Shown piece by piece: positions 11,849 through 22,818 of a stretch of 64,000 bases of DNA (position 1 is the first letter of the stretch; each line of letters begins with the position of its first letter). A program made the translations under genes and the position numbers. Source of the DNA: Typha latifolia (Eukaryota > Streptophyta > Magnoliopsida > Poales > Typhaceae); contig CM034110.1 of assembly GCA_019914945.1 (NCBI GenBank), positions 4,729,808 to 4,793,807 on the forward strand, given 5' to 3'. The notes under the pieces were generated by a model. It worked only from the letters and a program-made list of their open reading frames with translations. It had not been told where the DNA came from and did no database searches.

Positions 11849-12289
11849 ATTTATTCCTGCTATATATGATAAACTATTAGCTGCATCTTTGTTTTATGTT
11901 TCTTCTTTTTTTTTCATGATTGTAGTACTCATGAGCTAGCTTATGCGTTTCTTGTTCCTCATGGTTGTGAAAAGATTGCATTTTGTAAGTTCTGAACTTT
12001 AATGTTGATTGTAGGTATAATTGCATCTGAAGGATAAGACAAATCTCTATATCCCTCGAAAGCAAGCAAACGAGGTCTTTTCAATGATTTACAAATATCA
12101 CTAAAATTTGTATAAAAAATAAACGATTCAACATAAAACTAAAAAAAATCTGGAATTGATGAGCAAACTATGACTATAAAACGATCATAAGATTTATGCA
12201 AAGAACCATTGAACTCACAAGTAGAATTGTTCTGAATTGCTCATTTGGAGTTAAATCCAAAAACATCGAGCTGTTGATGGGAGTCATGA

Positions 12290-12297
12290 GCTGTAAG
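12290..12297 (+). repeat. 8-bp target-site duplication GCTGTAAG (left)
   Basis: GCTGTAAG at 12290-12297 is repeated exactly at 12947-12954, directly outside both ends of the hAT miniature element. Eight bases is the hAT superfamily duplication length. Confidence 0.85.
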
Positions 12298-12477
12298 TAG
12301 GGCTGTTAAAATAATCAAGCCGGCTTGAGCTCGGCTTGAGCTCGGCTCGATAATGCTCGATCAAGCTCGGCTCAAAAATAGGCTGAGCCGAGCTTGATCA
12401 TTAAAGCTAGGTTCGAAATTAAATTCGAGCCAAGCTTGATCCCGAGCAAGCTCGATCGAGTCGGCTCGATAAGGCTC

Positions 12478-12523
<46 letters not shown>

Positions 12524-12946
12524 AAACTCTTTCATCCATTCAAAATTTCAGCCATTATTTTCTGACACAATTATCTTTATTATTTGTAATTTATATTTTG
12601 GTTGCCTGTAGTTTTGTAACCTATTTATTTTTATTGCTTGTAATTTATATTTTGATAATATTTATATATTTATAGTTGAATTAGGTTTTATTTCAAGCTT
12701 AATTCAAGCCTAAATTAATTCAAGCTTGCTTAGGCTCGAAAATGGTTTGAAATTGATAAGGCTTGAAATTGCTAATTGAGCAGCTTGTTTAAGCTCGTTT
12801 AAGCTCGAAATTGCCTCGAGTTCGAAATTGGCTCGGATTGAAATTCTTTCAAATCAAACTTGATCACAAAAACAAGCTCGAAATTAATTTCAATCCAAGC
12901 TTAATTAGAGCCAATCTCGATCAAGCTCGGCTCGTTTACACCCCTA
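12298..12946. mobile_element. Non-autonomous hAT element (649 bp)
   Basis: The element begins TAGGGCTGTTAAAATAATC and ends with the inverse of TAGGGGTGTAAACGAGC. Both ends continue into GAGCTCGGCT / GCCGAGCTTG repeats, which form long sub-terminal inverted arrays. Exact 8-bp duplications GCTGTAAG flank it. No transposase is encoded. The middle contains a (TA)n microsatellite (12480-12520). TIRs of the TAGGGNTGT type with 8-bp duplications identify a hAT miniature element. Confidence 0.85.
12480..12521. repeat. (TA)n microsatellite inside the hAT element
   Basis: About 42 bases of uninterrupted TA dinucleotide in the centre of the 649-bp hAT element, likely length-polymorphic. Confidence 0.95.
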
Positions 12947-12959
12947 GCTGTAAGGGGGT

Positions 12960-13868
12960 TTCCTTTTCCTCTTCTTGTAGTGTTCCTTCGCCTTCCTCTC
13001 CTCGTATTTTAGATTTGGATCCAATCTTGGTAAGGGTAGGAGTGGATCTTCTCACTTCGATTTCTCTTTCCAATGTGGTTTTGCATCTGCAATCAAGATT
13101 GCCTATAGATCTTGAGGTGATAGTCAGCATCATAGCGAATGAGTGAATTAAGGGATCAATGTTGCTCAAGTGAGGATTTTGGCGGGATTTGGTACTACAT
13201 CAGATAGGCACTTATCCGGTTTTGGCAGCTTACTAAATCTCTCACTTCCTTTTGTTGAAGCTAACACCGCTAGGTTAGGTGAGGTTTTTGTTCCCAAGTC
13301 ATGTTTTGGCTCTAAATATGATAGGGTTTCATATATATATATATATATACTTTGCTATCTAAGCGTTCAAACCCTAAATCTTCTATCTCTTCATCTCCCT
13401 CTTCTTCTCGTTCAAAGAGTAATTATGGGGGTTATTTTCAGTATGGGAATCTTGGCCATTGGGCGGCGGAGTGCAAGAACTCAATTGTGTGTTTTCATTG
13501 CCGAAAGCTGGGTATCAATCTTTCATGTGTCCTTTGAGAAGTGTTGGAATGGATATGGAATTTGCTTCCTCTCCTTGTGTGATGCTCGAATCTTCAAAGG
13601 AGGCTAAGATCAATAAGGCAAATATGGAGCAATGAATGATGGCTAAAGGTTAGGTTTCTATTAAAGGCATTGAGATAGCGCTAAAAGGGATATGGAAGTG
13701 GAAATCCGATTGGTGGGTAAGGAGTACCAGTGCAAGATCTTTCGTTATAGAGTTCCCAAACCCCCAGAGAATGGAGAAAGTACGTTATCTAGGGAAGATT
13801 AATATGGAGAATGTGAGGTTGAGGTTTCAACCATGGAGGAAAGAGCTGGGTGCGATAGGAAGTATTAG
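12960..13868 (+). pseudogene. Gag-like CCHC zinc-knuckle / DUF4283 remnant
   Basis: Plus-strand coding remnant. Near 13425-13540 the frame encodes a decayed double zinc knuckle: YFQYGNLGHWAAECK (first Cys lost to Tyr) followed by CFHCRKLG, then QSFMCP after a frame change. Near 13690-13868 comes WKWKSDWWVRS, then FVIEFPNPQRMEKV and VRLRFQPWRKELGA, which fits the DUF4283 domain that often follows such knuckles in plant retroelement gag-like proteins. Several stops break it. The remnant ends just where the copia LTR starts, suggesting the copia insertion interrupted it. Confidence 0.55.
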
Positions 13869-14035
13869 AGTTATTAGAATATATATCATTTAATTTATCT
13901 GATTTTATGGTGATCTTGTATAAATAGGGCTGAGCCCTCTCTTTCATTCAATGAAGAAATACTTCACCAAAATCTTCTTCTCTTTTCCTCTCCCCCCTCC
14001 AAACCCATTCTAGGTTTGGATCTCTTGTTGTTTCA
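13869..14035 (+). repeat. Short 5' LTR of a copia element
   Basis: About 167 bp with the layout of short copia LTRs: a TTAGAATATAT start (first bases decayed from TGTTAGAATATAT), a TATAAATAGGG promoter at 13919-13929, the ATTCAATGAAGAAA segment, and a TTTCA end abutting the primer-binding site. The matching 3' LTR was not found in the window. Confidence 0.7.
13919..13929 (+). promoter_or_regulatory. TATA box of the copia LTR
   Basis: TATAAATAGGG sits in the middle of the short LTR, about 115 bases before its end, as expected for the U3 promoter of this element class. Confidence 0.7.
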
Positions 14036-14047
14036 TGGTATCAAAGC
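14036..14047 (+). other. Copia primer-binding site (initiator tRNA-Met)
   Basis: TGGTATCAAAGC directly follows the LTR end. It differs by one base from TGGTATCAGAGC, the complement of the 3' end of plant initiator tRNA-Met used by copia elements. Confidence 0.8.
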
Positions 14048-14828
14048 TCTCTGACCTCCAAGTTTTTTTTTTCAGCTGCCCTTAGACTTTAGCGTTCCAA
14101 GCGAGCATCAATTCCTTTTTTTTCTTCCTCACCGGAGGACTTCATCACTCGCGAGCATCAATTTTTCTCTATCTTCCTCATTGGATGACTTCATCGCTGC
14201 CCGTCGCACCTTCCTTCCAGTCGAGGGCATCATTGTTAGAGGGGCAGCTCCTTTTTCTTCACAGGTCGCCTTCCTCGAGCTCGGGTTCGACCAAATACCT
14301 TGCTGCCGCCGGTGAACTCTCTCAGCCTCCTCCTTCATTCACCGATAGCCTAATTTTGCAGCTCAAGCCCTCCAATCGGGGAGAAGGTGGTTGCTCCCCT
14401 TTTCCAGTTGAGAGCACGGCCATTAGAGAGGAGGTTTGAGCTTCATCGCCTTGAGCTCGGTTTCGACCAAAAGCTTACTACTGTCGTCGATGAGCTTCGT
14501 CTTCACTCCACTCCAATTAACAGTGACCTCCACCAGCAGCCCACTTCCAACGACTGTGCTATTGCTCTCCCTATTGCATTGCTCTCTATTTGCTGTCAGT
14601 GAAGTCATCCTCCAACAACTATGTTACTGCTCGTCTAGCCATCTCCTCTCACTCAAGCTCAGTGAAGGCTACACTCCTTGCTTCCGTTCATCCAAACAGT
14701 GAAGATAAGGTAACTGTTGATTGAGAACTGAAATTAATTTTTTCCGCACTCCAAGTATTCGACGAAAGGCCTAAGTGGGAAAATCTTGAATCGCCCTCAA
14801 GGTGTTTAATATATTTTCATTCCTTCCA
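14048..14828 (+). other. Copia leader, no gene seen
   Basis: GC-richer leader between the primer-binding site and the gag start. The short Ser/Leu/Pro-rich frames here overlap in several phases and none matches a known domain, so they are probably composition-driven. A weakly repeated 'ctcgagctcgg...tcgaccaaa' motif occurs at about 14275 and 14455. Confidence 0.45.
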
Positions 14829-16725
14829 ATGGCGTCTTATGTCTCGGTCAGTCGTGAGAGTGTATCACTAGTCGGATTTCTACTTGTCACTCAACGGGAT
14901 TGGATCACATGGGCCTCTTCCATTGAGATCGTCCTTCGCAGGCAATGTCTTCTCGGGCACATAGACGACATCTTTGTGGAGTGTGCTCCCCCTCGCACTA
15001 TCATCCAAACTACTATTGTGGCTTCTTTTGAGTCTAACACACTCAAGACTGTTTAGTTAGAGGTTCCATCTCCAGAGTATGATAAGTGAGCCCTGCGTGA
15101 CATGGAGGTCTACGCCTACCTCATTCTACAAGTTGATCGATCATTTCAGCCTCAACTCTAGACCTTATCCTTTGCTCAGGCCATCTAGACCCATCTCAGT
15201 CGTCGATTCATTCAATCAAGTTTGATGTGTTGCTTTCAACTCCAACGTGACACTCACACGGCCAGATAGGGTCAGGTCACTATCCAAGATTTTTATGCCT
15301 GCATGACTAACATCAGGCGTGAGCTCGCGTTAGTGGAGCCTACTTTCTACCCTACTAACTTGGTGGCTAGTCAACACCATCATGACAAGGATCACTTGAT
15401 GGAGTTCTTGTCTGGCATTTGTTTGGATTTTGGGGATCTCGCTCATCATTTGTTGCACCACTCCACTCTCCCCAGCATGGATAGTGCCATAGCTGAGCTA
15501 TAGGCTAGGAGCTTAGCGTCTCTTGCCCTCTCAGCAGATTATGCCTACATAGCCTTCTATCACCATAAGTGTGCTTGGTGCTACACCTGCCCCTATATCA
15601 GTACAGCCTAATATTTCTACTACTACTCTCATCACTCATGTGTTAGGATGAGAGCATCACTCATCGCGACCTATGTGCACTCATTATGGTTGTCTTAGTC
15701 ATCTTGTTGCTCGCTTTGACTTCATCCTGAGGTTGTTCCCTATTTTGGCAAGGGGGATCAAGGACATGAGTTGTCACTTGTCTTCCTCGACTGCTGGTCC
15801 AAGCACCGGTCCATCTTTTCACTCCACTGATTTTACCTTCAGTACTGTAGCTCCAACAGCTCATTCATGGAGCTTTCAGCTTCACTAGTGCCTCTACTTT
15901 TGCCTCTGCTGCCTCTAGTATGACTAAACCCTGGATTTTTTTATTCGAGTGCCTCGCATCATATGATTGGTGACTCGTCCATTTTTACTAGCCTCACATC
16001 TGCCCCACTCGCTCTTCCTCATGTTCACATAGCTGATAGGACCCATTATCCTATCTCTCGCATTGGTCACATCACCCTATCCATAGATCCTACTAGTCGT
16101 CTTATTTTATCTGATGTCTGACTTGTTTTCGGTCTAATCATGAGTCTTATTTCTATTACTTAGCTTTCTGACTCTGGTTACATTATATCCTTCTCTTCTA
16201 CTTCTTGTGTTGTGTGGGTCGTCTACCGGCTAGAGGATTGGGGTCGGTAGTCGAATTCTTGGGCTTTACTACCTAGATCAGCTTCACCTTTCATCATCTC
16301 ATCCCATTGCTTGTCCAGTCACTCCTCTCTCTAATTCAGATCTATGACATCAACATTTAGGTCATGTATTGAGTCAGCATCTCAAGACCTTGTCCCGGAC
16401 TAGGTGCTTAGGCAGTAGTTATTTTTCCCGTCTATCTCCTTGTACTGGCTACAGGTTGGCAAAACACCGGACCCTTCCTTTTGCTCTTAGAGAATATCTC
16501 TAATTCCCCTTTTCATGTGCACTCTAATATTTGGGGTCCTACTCCACTCTCTTTAGGTCTTGGCTTTCTTTATTATGTCTGTTTCATTGATGATTTCTCT
16601 CGTTTCATTTGTGTTTACCTCACGCGTCAACGTTCTGAGGTATGTCAAATCTACCGTGATTTCTCTTCTATGATTCGTACTCAATTCAACCGATCTATTA
16701 GGATCTTCTGTGATTTACCTCATGT
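14829..16725 (+). pseudogene. Truncated copia gag-pol remnant
   Basis: Plus-strand copia coding region, broken by many stops. Gag starts at about 14829 (RDWITWASSIEIVLRRQCLL, then the DDIFVECAPP segment) and continues through 15303-15500 with the IQDFYACMTNIRRELAL and LMEFLSGIC blocks. A decayed CCHC knuckle (CTHYGCLSHLVARF) lies near 15675. A protease-like piece HMIGDSSIFTSL follows near 15958. The pre-integrase and integrase start follow (HSNIWGPTPLSLGLGF, then FIDDFSRFICVYL at 16580-16620). The frame stops near 16725. RT, RNase H and the 3' LTR are absent, so the copy is 3'-truncated. Confidence 0.8.
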
Positions 16726-16756
16726 GTTAGCGACTTTAGGAGATAAAATCCATTAA

Positions 16757-17361
16757 ATATTGTCAAAAATAGTATTGGATCACATAAATTAAAATACCAC
16801 ATCAAGCAAAACTCAATTTGAAATTTAAGATTTTTTAAAAATGCCTATGACACATACAATGTTCCGATTTGATTGAAGATGCTTTAACTCAATATAGATG
16901 CATATTAAACTCAGCTTAGAGATATCAAAATCGACTAGTGACACCAAAAATCCAATACTCACCATAATGCAAGATGTTAAGCACTAATTTTAAATAATAA
17001 TCTAACCATGCACTAAAGTATCACATAAGCCGACGCTCAGTTAAATCTAAAATTCAGACCAATCTATGAAATACGCATGTAGCAAATTTTGATGTACAAT
17101 TGGTAGCTTTCACTTTTACAAGGGAAGATAACCCTCTCTAGTTTCTTCACTTTGTGAAGCACTAATAAGCTAAAACTTTCCTTAAACGCTCATGTCAAAG
17201 TGGTTTCGCACTTATCCTTTAAGGAGCCATTTTTAGTACATTTTTAATGATTTTTCCTATCAAACAAATGCACCTAGGCTATATCTCAATCTAGACTAAT
17301 CAAATTATGGCATATGCAAGCATCAAGATATAGAGCATCAATAAGTGAAACATAGAATTAA
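16757..17361. other. Intergenic DNA, no gene seen
   Basis: AT-rich sequence between the truncated copia element and the next hAT element. No motif or RNA gene recognised. Confidence 0.5.
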
Positions 17362-17369
17362 CTTACATG

Positions 17370-17918
17370 TAGGGGGTGAAAACAGATCGGATACGGATCG
17401 GATAGTGCTTAATCCATATCCGGATCCGTATTTTTAGTTCAGATACGGATTCGAATACGGATATTGGACGGATAGTAAAATTTAAAACCATATCCTAACT
17501 AAACGGATACGGATAATTTTTGGATAAAGGATCGGATCTTAAACGGATATTGATTGAATTTAAAATAATTATAATATTTTATTTAAATATAATTAACACA
17601 AAATTATTAAGAGTTTTACAATAAATAATTTTTTTTGTATCTCAAATATATAAAAATTAGAGAAATTAATCTCTATAAATAATATATATAGTATTATTAG
17701 TAATAATATTAATATTTAGTATTTAAATAAGCAAACTAAAAATTATAAATCATTTAAAAAAATATGCGGGTAAATGGATATCCGATATCCGTATCCGAAT
17801 CCAAAAAATATATCCGACCCGTATCCGAATTTTTTTCAAAAATTCTATTCGTATCCGAATCTATATCCGAATCGGATAGAAATTTTTTATCCGAATCCAA
17901 TCTGAGTCTTCACCCCTA
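17370..17918. mobile_element. Non-autonomous hAT element (549 bp)
   Basis: Starts TAGGGGGTGAAAACAGATC and ends GAGTCTTCACCCCTA, with exact 8-bp target duplications CTTACATG at 17362-17369 and 17919-17926. Inside the left end, CGGATACGGAT units alternate, and at the right end their inverse (ATCCGTATCCGAAT) recurs, giving a large sub-terminal inverted array. The AT-rich centre encodes nothing. Same TIR class as the 12.3-kb element but a different sub-terminal motif. Confidence 0.85.
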
Positions 17919-18087
17919 CTTACATGGCATCTATGGTTTGTATTATCAATCCACATGCAAAAGTCGATATATGACAACTCTTACTAGAGAATAATATACG
18001 ATATATCTTCAAGTTTTCCTCGTCTTCTTGCAAGCTATGTTTTTGATATAATTTTTTGTTATTTCTTTAATATAATAACTTAGAATT

Positions 18088-18955
18088 TGTAACGCTCTCG
18101 TCCGACGCAGACACATGCATGCCCACGTGCCCACATGGCACGCGCGACACACATGTATAGTATGGATGGGGCCGTCATGGAGAGATATACATGTACTCAC
18201 ATAATCCATTTCAAGATAAATCATACAGTCATTTAAATAAATATATTAACATATGAAAATCTAAATCCACAATAACTATATTAGACTACTATATAATCTA
18301 GCTGGACACACGGAAGCTACAACAAACCTCCATGATACAACTAAAAAAATAATACACGAGTATAATATAATCTGATATTAACTCCGAATAGCATAATTTT
18401 GCTAGACCATCATGTACGACTTACACATAGTACTAGAACTCACAATATTGTCGGAAAACAAAATATAACCTGGCATATGCTAAAAGATTTCAGTTATAAT
18501 TATATTCTACCATATATCAAAAGTATATTAACATCTATCTAAACCGGATACCCTTCTTGTAGCACTTGCCTCTAAAATCATGTGACCTGCACATGGGGGG
18601 AAAGACCTTAATAGTTTCACGTGACCTATTAATAAATAAAATTATTTACAAAGTATCCAAAATGATCTAAAATATCATAAACAATCTAAGAAAATAAATG
18701 CAAATGCATAGTACCACAGGCCTCAACAAGCCTCTAGAAATACATATCTATATACAATATTCCAAACATAAAATCCTCGTAGGGGCTAAAATATAACTAG
18801 ACAATAAGGTAAATAAACTCCAACATAAATAAATCAGCTACTCCCTAGTACTTGTTTCATCCTCCTCTAAATTATAAATATTTCCACCAAAAGGTGGTGA
18901 GCACACAATGCAACAGTATAGTCTAAGATTATCCAAACTAAAGACCGAGACTAGG
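18088..18955 (-). repeat. Partial Ty3 LTR, minus orientation
   Basis: The first 110 bases (TTGTAACGCTCTCGTCC..., then cacgcgcgacacac and atggggccgtca) match the end block at 35688-35790 in the same orientation. Both are the U5-like end of a minus-strand LTR. The rest runs through AT-rich sequence to the border of the plus-strand LTR at 18963. No U3 start was found, so the plus-strand element may have inserted into this older LTR. Confidence 0.5.
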
Positions 18956-20398
18956 CTCAATGTAACATCCCTTAAAAAAAAAAAAGGTGCGCACATAACC
19001 AGCACATGCGCTCCTTCCCTCTCTCTCTTTTCTCTTTTCCCTTCCTTGGTGGTCTACGACCCAGCCTTGGGGCTTGGGTTGGGTTGAACCCAACCTAAGT
19101 TGGCCTGTGCTAGGTGCAGTCCAGCCCAAGGTGGGGTTGGGTTAGGCTGTGGCTCAACCCATATTGCTGGTGAGTTGGGTTGCGGCCCAGCCTAAGTTGT
19201 TAGCTGGGTTAGGCTGCCAGTCTAACCCAACATATGGTGGGCTAGGTTAGGTGTAGCCTAACCCACTAAAGCTTTTAAGGCTATGTAATTTTGGGTCTTC
19301 GGGCCCATTCTTCATGGATTTGTGTTGGATTATTTGGGCTTTAAGCTGGCCTAAGTAGATAAATGACTCTCTAATTTATTTCAAATTACTTTGGTCATTT
19401 TATTTGATTATCACTATCAAACTTGAGCCTTAATAATAATAATTGTTGATATACAGTGGTTTTGTTTGTTATGATAATTACTATAAACCAATATAAATAA
19501 ATGATACAACGAGATGAGAGTATCACTACTATTTAATTTTAATGGTTTAATTTAATTAGGGGAATTAGCTCTAAGTGGAGTTTAGCATGGTCAATTATAA
19601 TTTTGGGCTAAATCAATTTTGACAAAGGAGTTAGAGGTATGACTGTATCGTATTAATTGCTTCTATCAGATAATTCATACAGATCAGTGTAGGGAGCTAG
19701 TATTAGGTGAGCTGCCTTATTTAATAAAGTTGATTATCTAAATGTTGTCTATGTGATTTACTATAGAATGATAATAATAATTTGAATGATAATTTGAGGT
19801 AAATTATCTTAATTACTTTTAACAATGTGTTAAGCTTTCGTACAATTATGTCAGCCCTACTTGGCTAATAAATATAAGACTTCTTAAATAAATCTACCTA
19901 AGCCTATAGTGAACGTTAGTAGGATTATTTAATTAATTAGTGATAGGTATTTGTGCTTATGCTTTTTATTACTCTATCATCGAGCTAGAATTCGCACCAC
20001 GCGAGGATGATTCCGTGACGCAGTTTCAACCAATTATTTAAAAGGTGATATAGGCAAGTGAAGCATCCATAGTCTATGAGTAGTATAGAGAATGCAATGT
20101 CTTATCTTATAGTATGATGGCACTAATATCATGCATGTGTGCAGACATTTATTTACTATTATTAATGCAATTAGTACATGTTAACTTGTTGTTCAGCCTT
20201 ACACGTATCATGATTTCTATGCATATCTATTGGCATAATTATGTATGATAGGACATAATACATGATTATGATGATGGTTTTGTTATGCTTGTTTGTACGA
20301 TATAAAATCATGTCACTTACACATGTGCATGACCATAAAGAGAGTAACTTTTACGCCTTGATAGTACCCGACACTTACCCAGCTAGGGTTAAAAGTGA

Positions 20399-20404
<6 letters not shown>

Positions 20405-20443
<39 letters not shown>
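20405..20443. repeat. (TA)n microsatellite in Ty3 LTR
   Basis: About 39 bases of uninterrupted TA dinucleotide. Confidence 0.95.
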
Positions 20444-20446
<3 letters not shown>

Positions 20447-21041
20447 TAGAGCCCGACCTTGAGGTCTTAATCTATTAATCACAGACAATTAGGCAACTGT
20501 CTCGCTAGGTAGTAGGCGATTTATTATTAATTGACAAGAGTCAAATCCTTTAGTGTATTTAAATTGGAGAACGAAGAATAGAATGACGTAGACCTAGCAG
20601 TACTCGACAATGAAGGGGGAGGGCATCCATGAGAGACGACTCATGATTTTCCACTCGGTGGTGTGATAATGTAGAACCAAGGGCTCAGATGGTAATATCA
20701 ATGATACTGACTTTCGTGATGGGCTTACGACTGAGATCATTAGTCTATGATGACAAACAATTAGTCATGAAATTTGCTGAGTGATGGGCTAATAATTCTA
20801 CTACTAAAATCTACCGTCCCTTGGGGGGTGCTTGTGTGGTTTGACATGTGTGTTGATGTGGCCTACAAGTGTTGCTCTATATAAGCCTAAGTTAAAGACT
20901 TTAATTGTATAAATTTTTTAACCTACAAATTTGCAGCTGATTATATGTCATATTTTTTTCTACAAATTAAACAAGCAGGTAAATGAAGTCAAGTAATGTC
21001 GTTGATCTCAAGCTTTTGGTTTTTTTATTATGATTGAATAA

Positions 21042-21245
21042 ATATGTCTTCTTTGTGAAGACAATTTTCTTATATTCTTATTATAGTGAAAATTATAATT
21101 ATGAAATATTGACTATTTAAGGATCTATATTTTTTTTTCTGTATTAGACATATTGTCTTCTTTCGAAGACAAACTTTGTTATGCTATTGAATTGTCGAAA
21201 TTATAATAAAGAGATTGACTAGTTGTTTTGCCATTATTTTGGATC
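21042..21245. repeat. Two diverged direct copies of a 95-105-bp unit, each with a short hairpin
   Basis: Two blocks start with a small palindrome (TGTCTTCTTTGTGAAGACA at about 21047 and TGTCTTCTTTCGAAGACA at about 21150). Both continue through related aaattataat and ggatct segments. Both lie within the long Ty3 LTR. Confidence 0.55.
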
Positions 21246-21617
21246 TTTTCTTAATCTAGCGAGTTATTTGAAGTATTAGTTAAGATATTTTATAATATAA
21301 AAAAGTTTTAAAATAATTTTCTAGTGTCTTTATACACTTGCCAAGCAACATATGTTGACATTTATATATGTCGGCACATAAACTTTCTATAGCATATAAA
21401 CATGATATGAAAGCATTTTTACCAGCGTTTACTAAATGTCGGACAATAATATTTGTCGACATATCTAAATATCAAAATATAATCGCTAAATTATTTGTGC
21501 CAATGACTATTTATGCTGGCTAATATATTTATTGTGGCATTTAAACCGCTGAAACATGAGTTACTGCTGGCGTGTATAAAGTGTTGGAAAAGAACATTTG
21601 CTCAGTATATGGCAAAG

Positions 21618-21695
21618 TATGATTATCTTCTAAGATACCTTTAGCATATGATAGGGTATGATTATCTTCAAAGATACCCTTAGCGTATGACAGGG
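21618..21695. repeat. 39-bp tandem duplication
   Basis: Two adjacent copies of a 39-bp unit beginning TATGATTATCTTC and ending ATGA(T/C)AGGG, differing at a few positions. Within the Ty3 LTR. Confidence 0.8.
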
Positions 21696-22636
21696 TATAC
21701 TTTGAGCTTGTGGCATAATTTGTATCGAGTTTGGGGCTGAGTACCGTAGTCCAACATGGTGGATGTTATTCAAAGTTGAGACGGATGACTATGATAGTGA
21801 GAGATATGTAGATTTAATTAGACTCTAACATATATGATATCAAGTGATTGGCATGCATCATTCATCATTGCTAATGTGACTAGTATCATTGGATCCTGAT
21901 TGTTATACTTCATATATTATCATATTATGTGATATTATATTATAATTTCATCATGAGATAGTATTTTTAATTGAGGATATATTATACCCATTCAAGAGAT
22001 ATATTGATTATGTTTATATATATGTTATCAAGGATATATATATATATACATGCTTATACATGACATCATGCTTCTTTCGATTCATATTATTCCAGTATAT
22101 GATTTACTCTCTACTTGGCATCACTAATTCGGGGTACTATTCACTAAGCCTTTAGCTCATGAGACTCTTTATTTTCTCCTTTCTAAAAACCTACATGAAC
22201 AAGTGGAGCAAGATACTCCATTAGAGATCTTGCCAGCGAGTGAAGAGTAGAATGTGGTTAGTGTTATACACTAGATGTGTTATGTTATATGATATATCAG
22301 TTGACATTTTAGAGTATGTCTTTATCTTTATCTTTCCTATTAGTAGGTAACTTTATACTTGTTGTATTATGTATATACCATTATTGTGTATGTATAATAG
22401 TGAGATGTATTGATGATGCATTGTGGCTTGTGTGGGGCCCTATTAGGGTTATCTGTATGTTATTGATAGTCAGACATGAGTTATTCTTAGTTTAGATGTT
22501 GTCGATAAAATTATGGTGTTGATACAGGCTTATTTGATTGTCGGCAACTAACCAAGTTGCTAAGTGCCTTGCATGTGCCATGTGGGCTAGGCTAGTGTCT
22601 TGCACGTGTTTTGAGTTTGAGTGTTGCAATTTAAAG

Positions 22637-22652
22637 TGGTATCAAAGTCAAG
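22637..22652 (+). other. Ty3 primer-binding site (tRNA-Met type)
   Basis: TGGTATCAAAGTCAAG follows the LTR end by eight bases and resembles the TGGTATCAGAGC initiator-tRNA-Met complement used by Tekay/Del-type Ty3 elements. Confidence 0.7.
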
Positions 22653-22818
22653 TTTGAAAAGTATCTGTCATATCATTAAGAGCACTTGTACATTGTCACC
22701 TTGAGTCTAGAGAAGTATGCAATTTTAGGATTAGGTAAGAGATAAATTGTAGAGTTTTGACTGACAACTAATCAGTTTGTGAATTTGATTGTTCCTACAG
22801 AGAGATTAACAATCTAGG

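Larger units (their letters stand above)
18963..22628 (+). repeat. 5' LTR of a plus-strand Ty3 element, about 3.7 kb
   Basis: Starts TGTAACATCCCTT followed by poly-A and ends at GTGTTGCA eight bases before a primer-binding site. The region 19780-20390 is clearly homologous, in inverted orientation, to 36310-36930 in the other LTR (shared cctaagcctatagtgaacgt and taattagtgat segments). It is about 1.8 kb longer than that copy, so a nested insertion or tandem duplications (see 21.0-21.7 kb) probably enlarged it. It includes a (TA)n microsatellite at 20405-20443 and GC-richer AACCCAACC blocks near 19.1 kb. Confidence 0.6.

Noticed and set aside
14185..14702. Several overlapping frames in the copia leader
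   Set aside because: Located between the primer-binding site and gag, Ser/Leu/Pro-rich, overlapping each other; no domain recognised.
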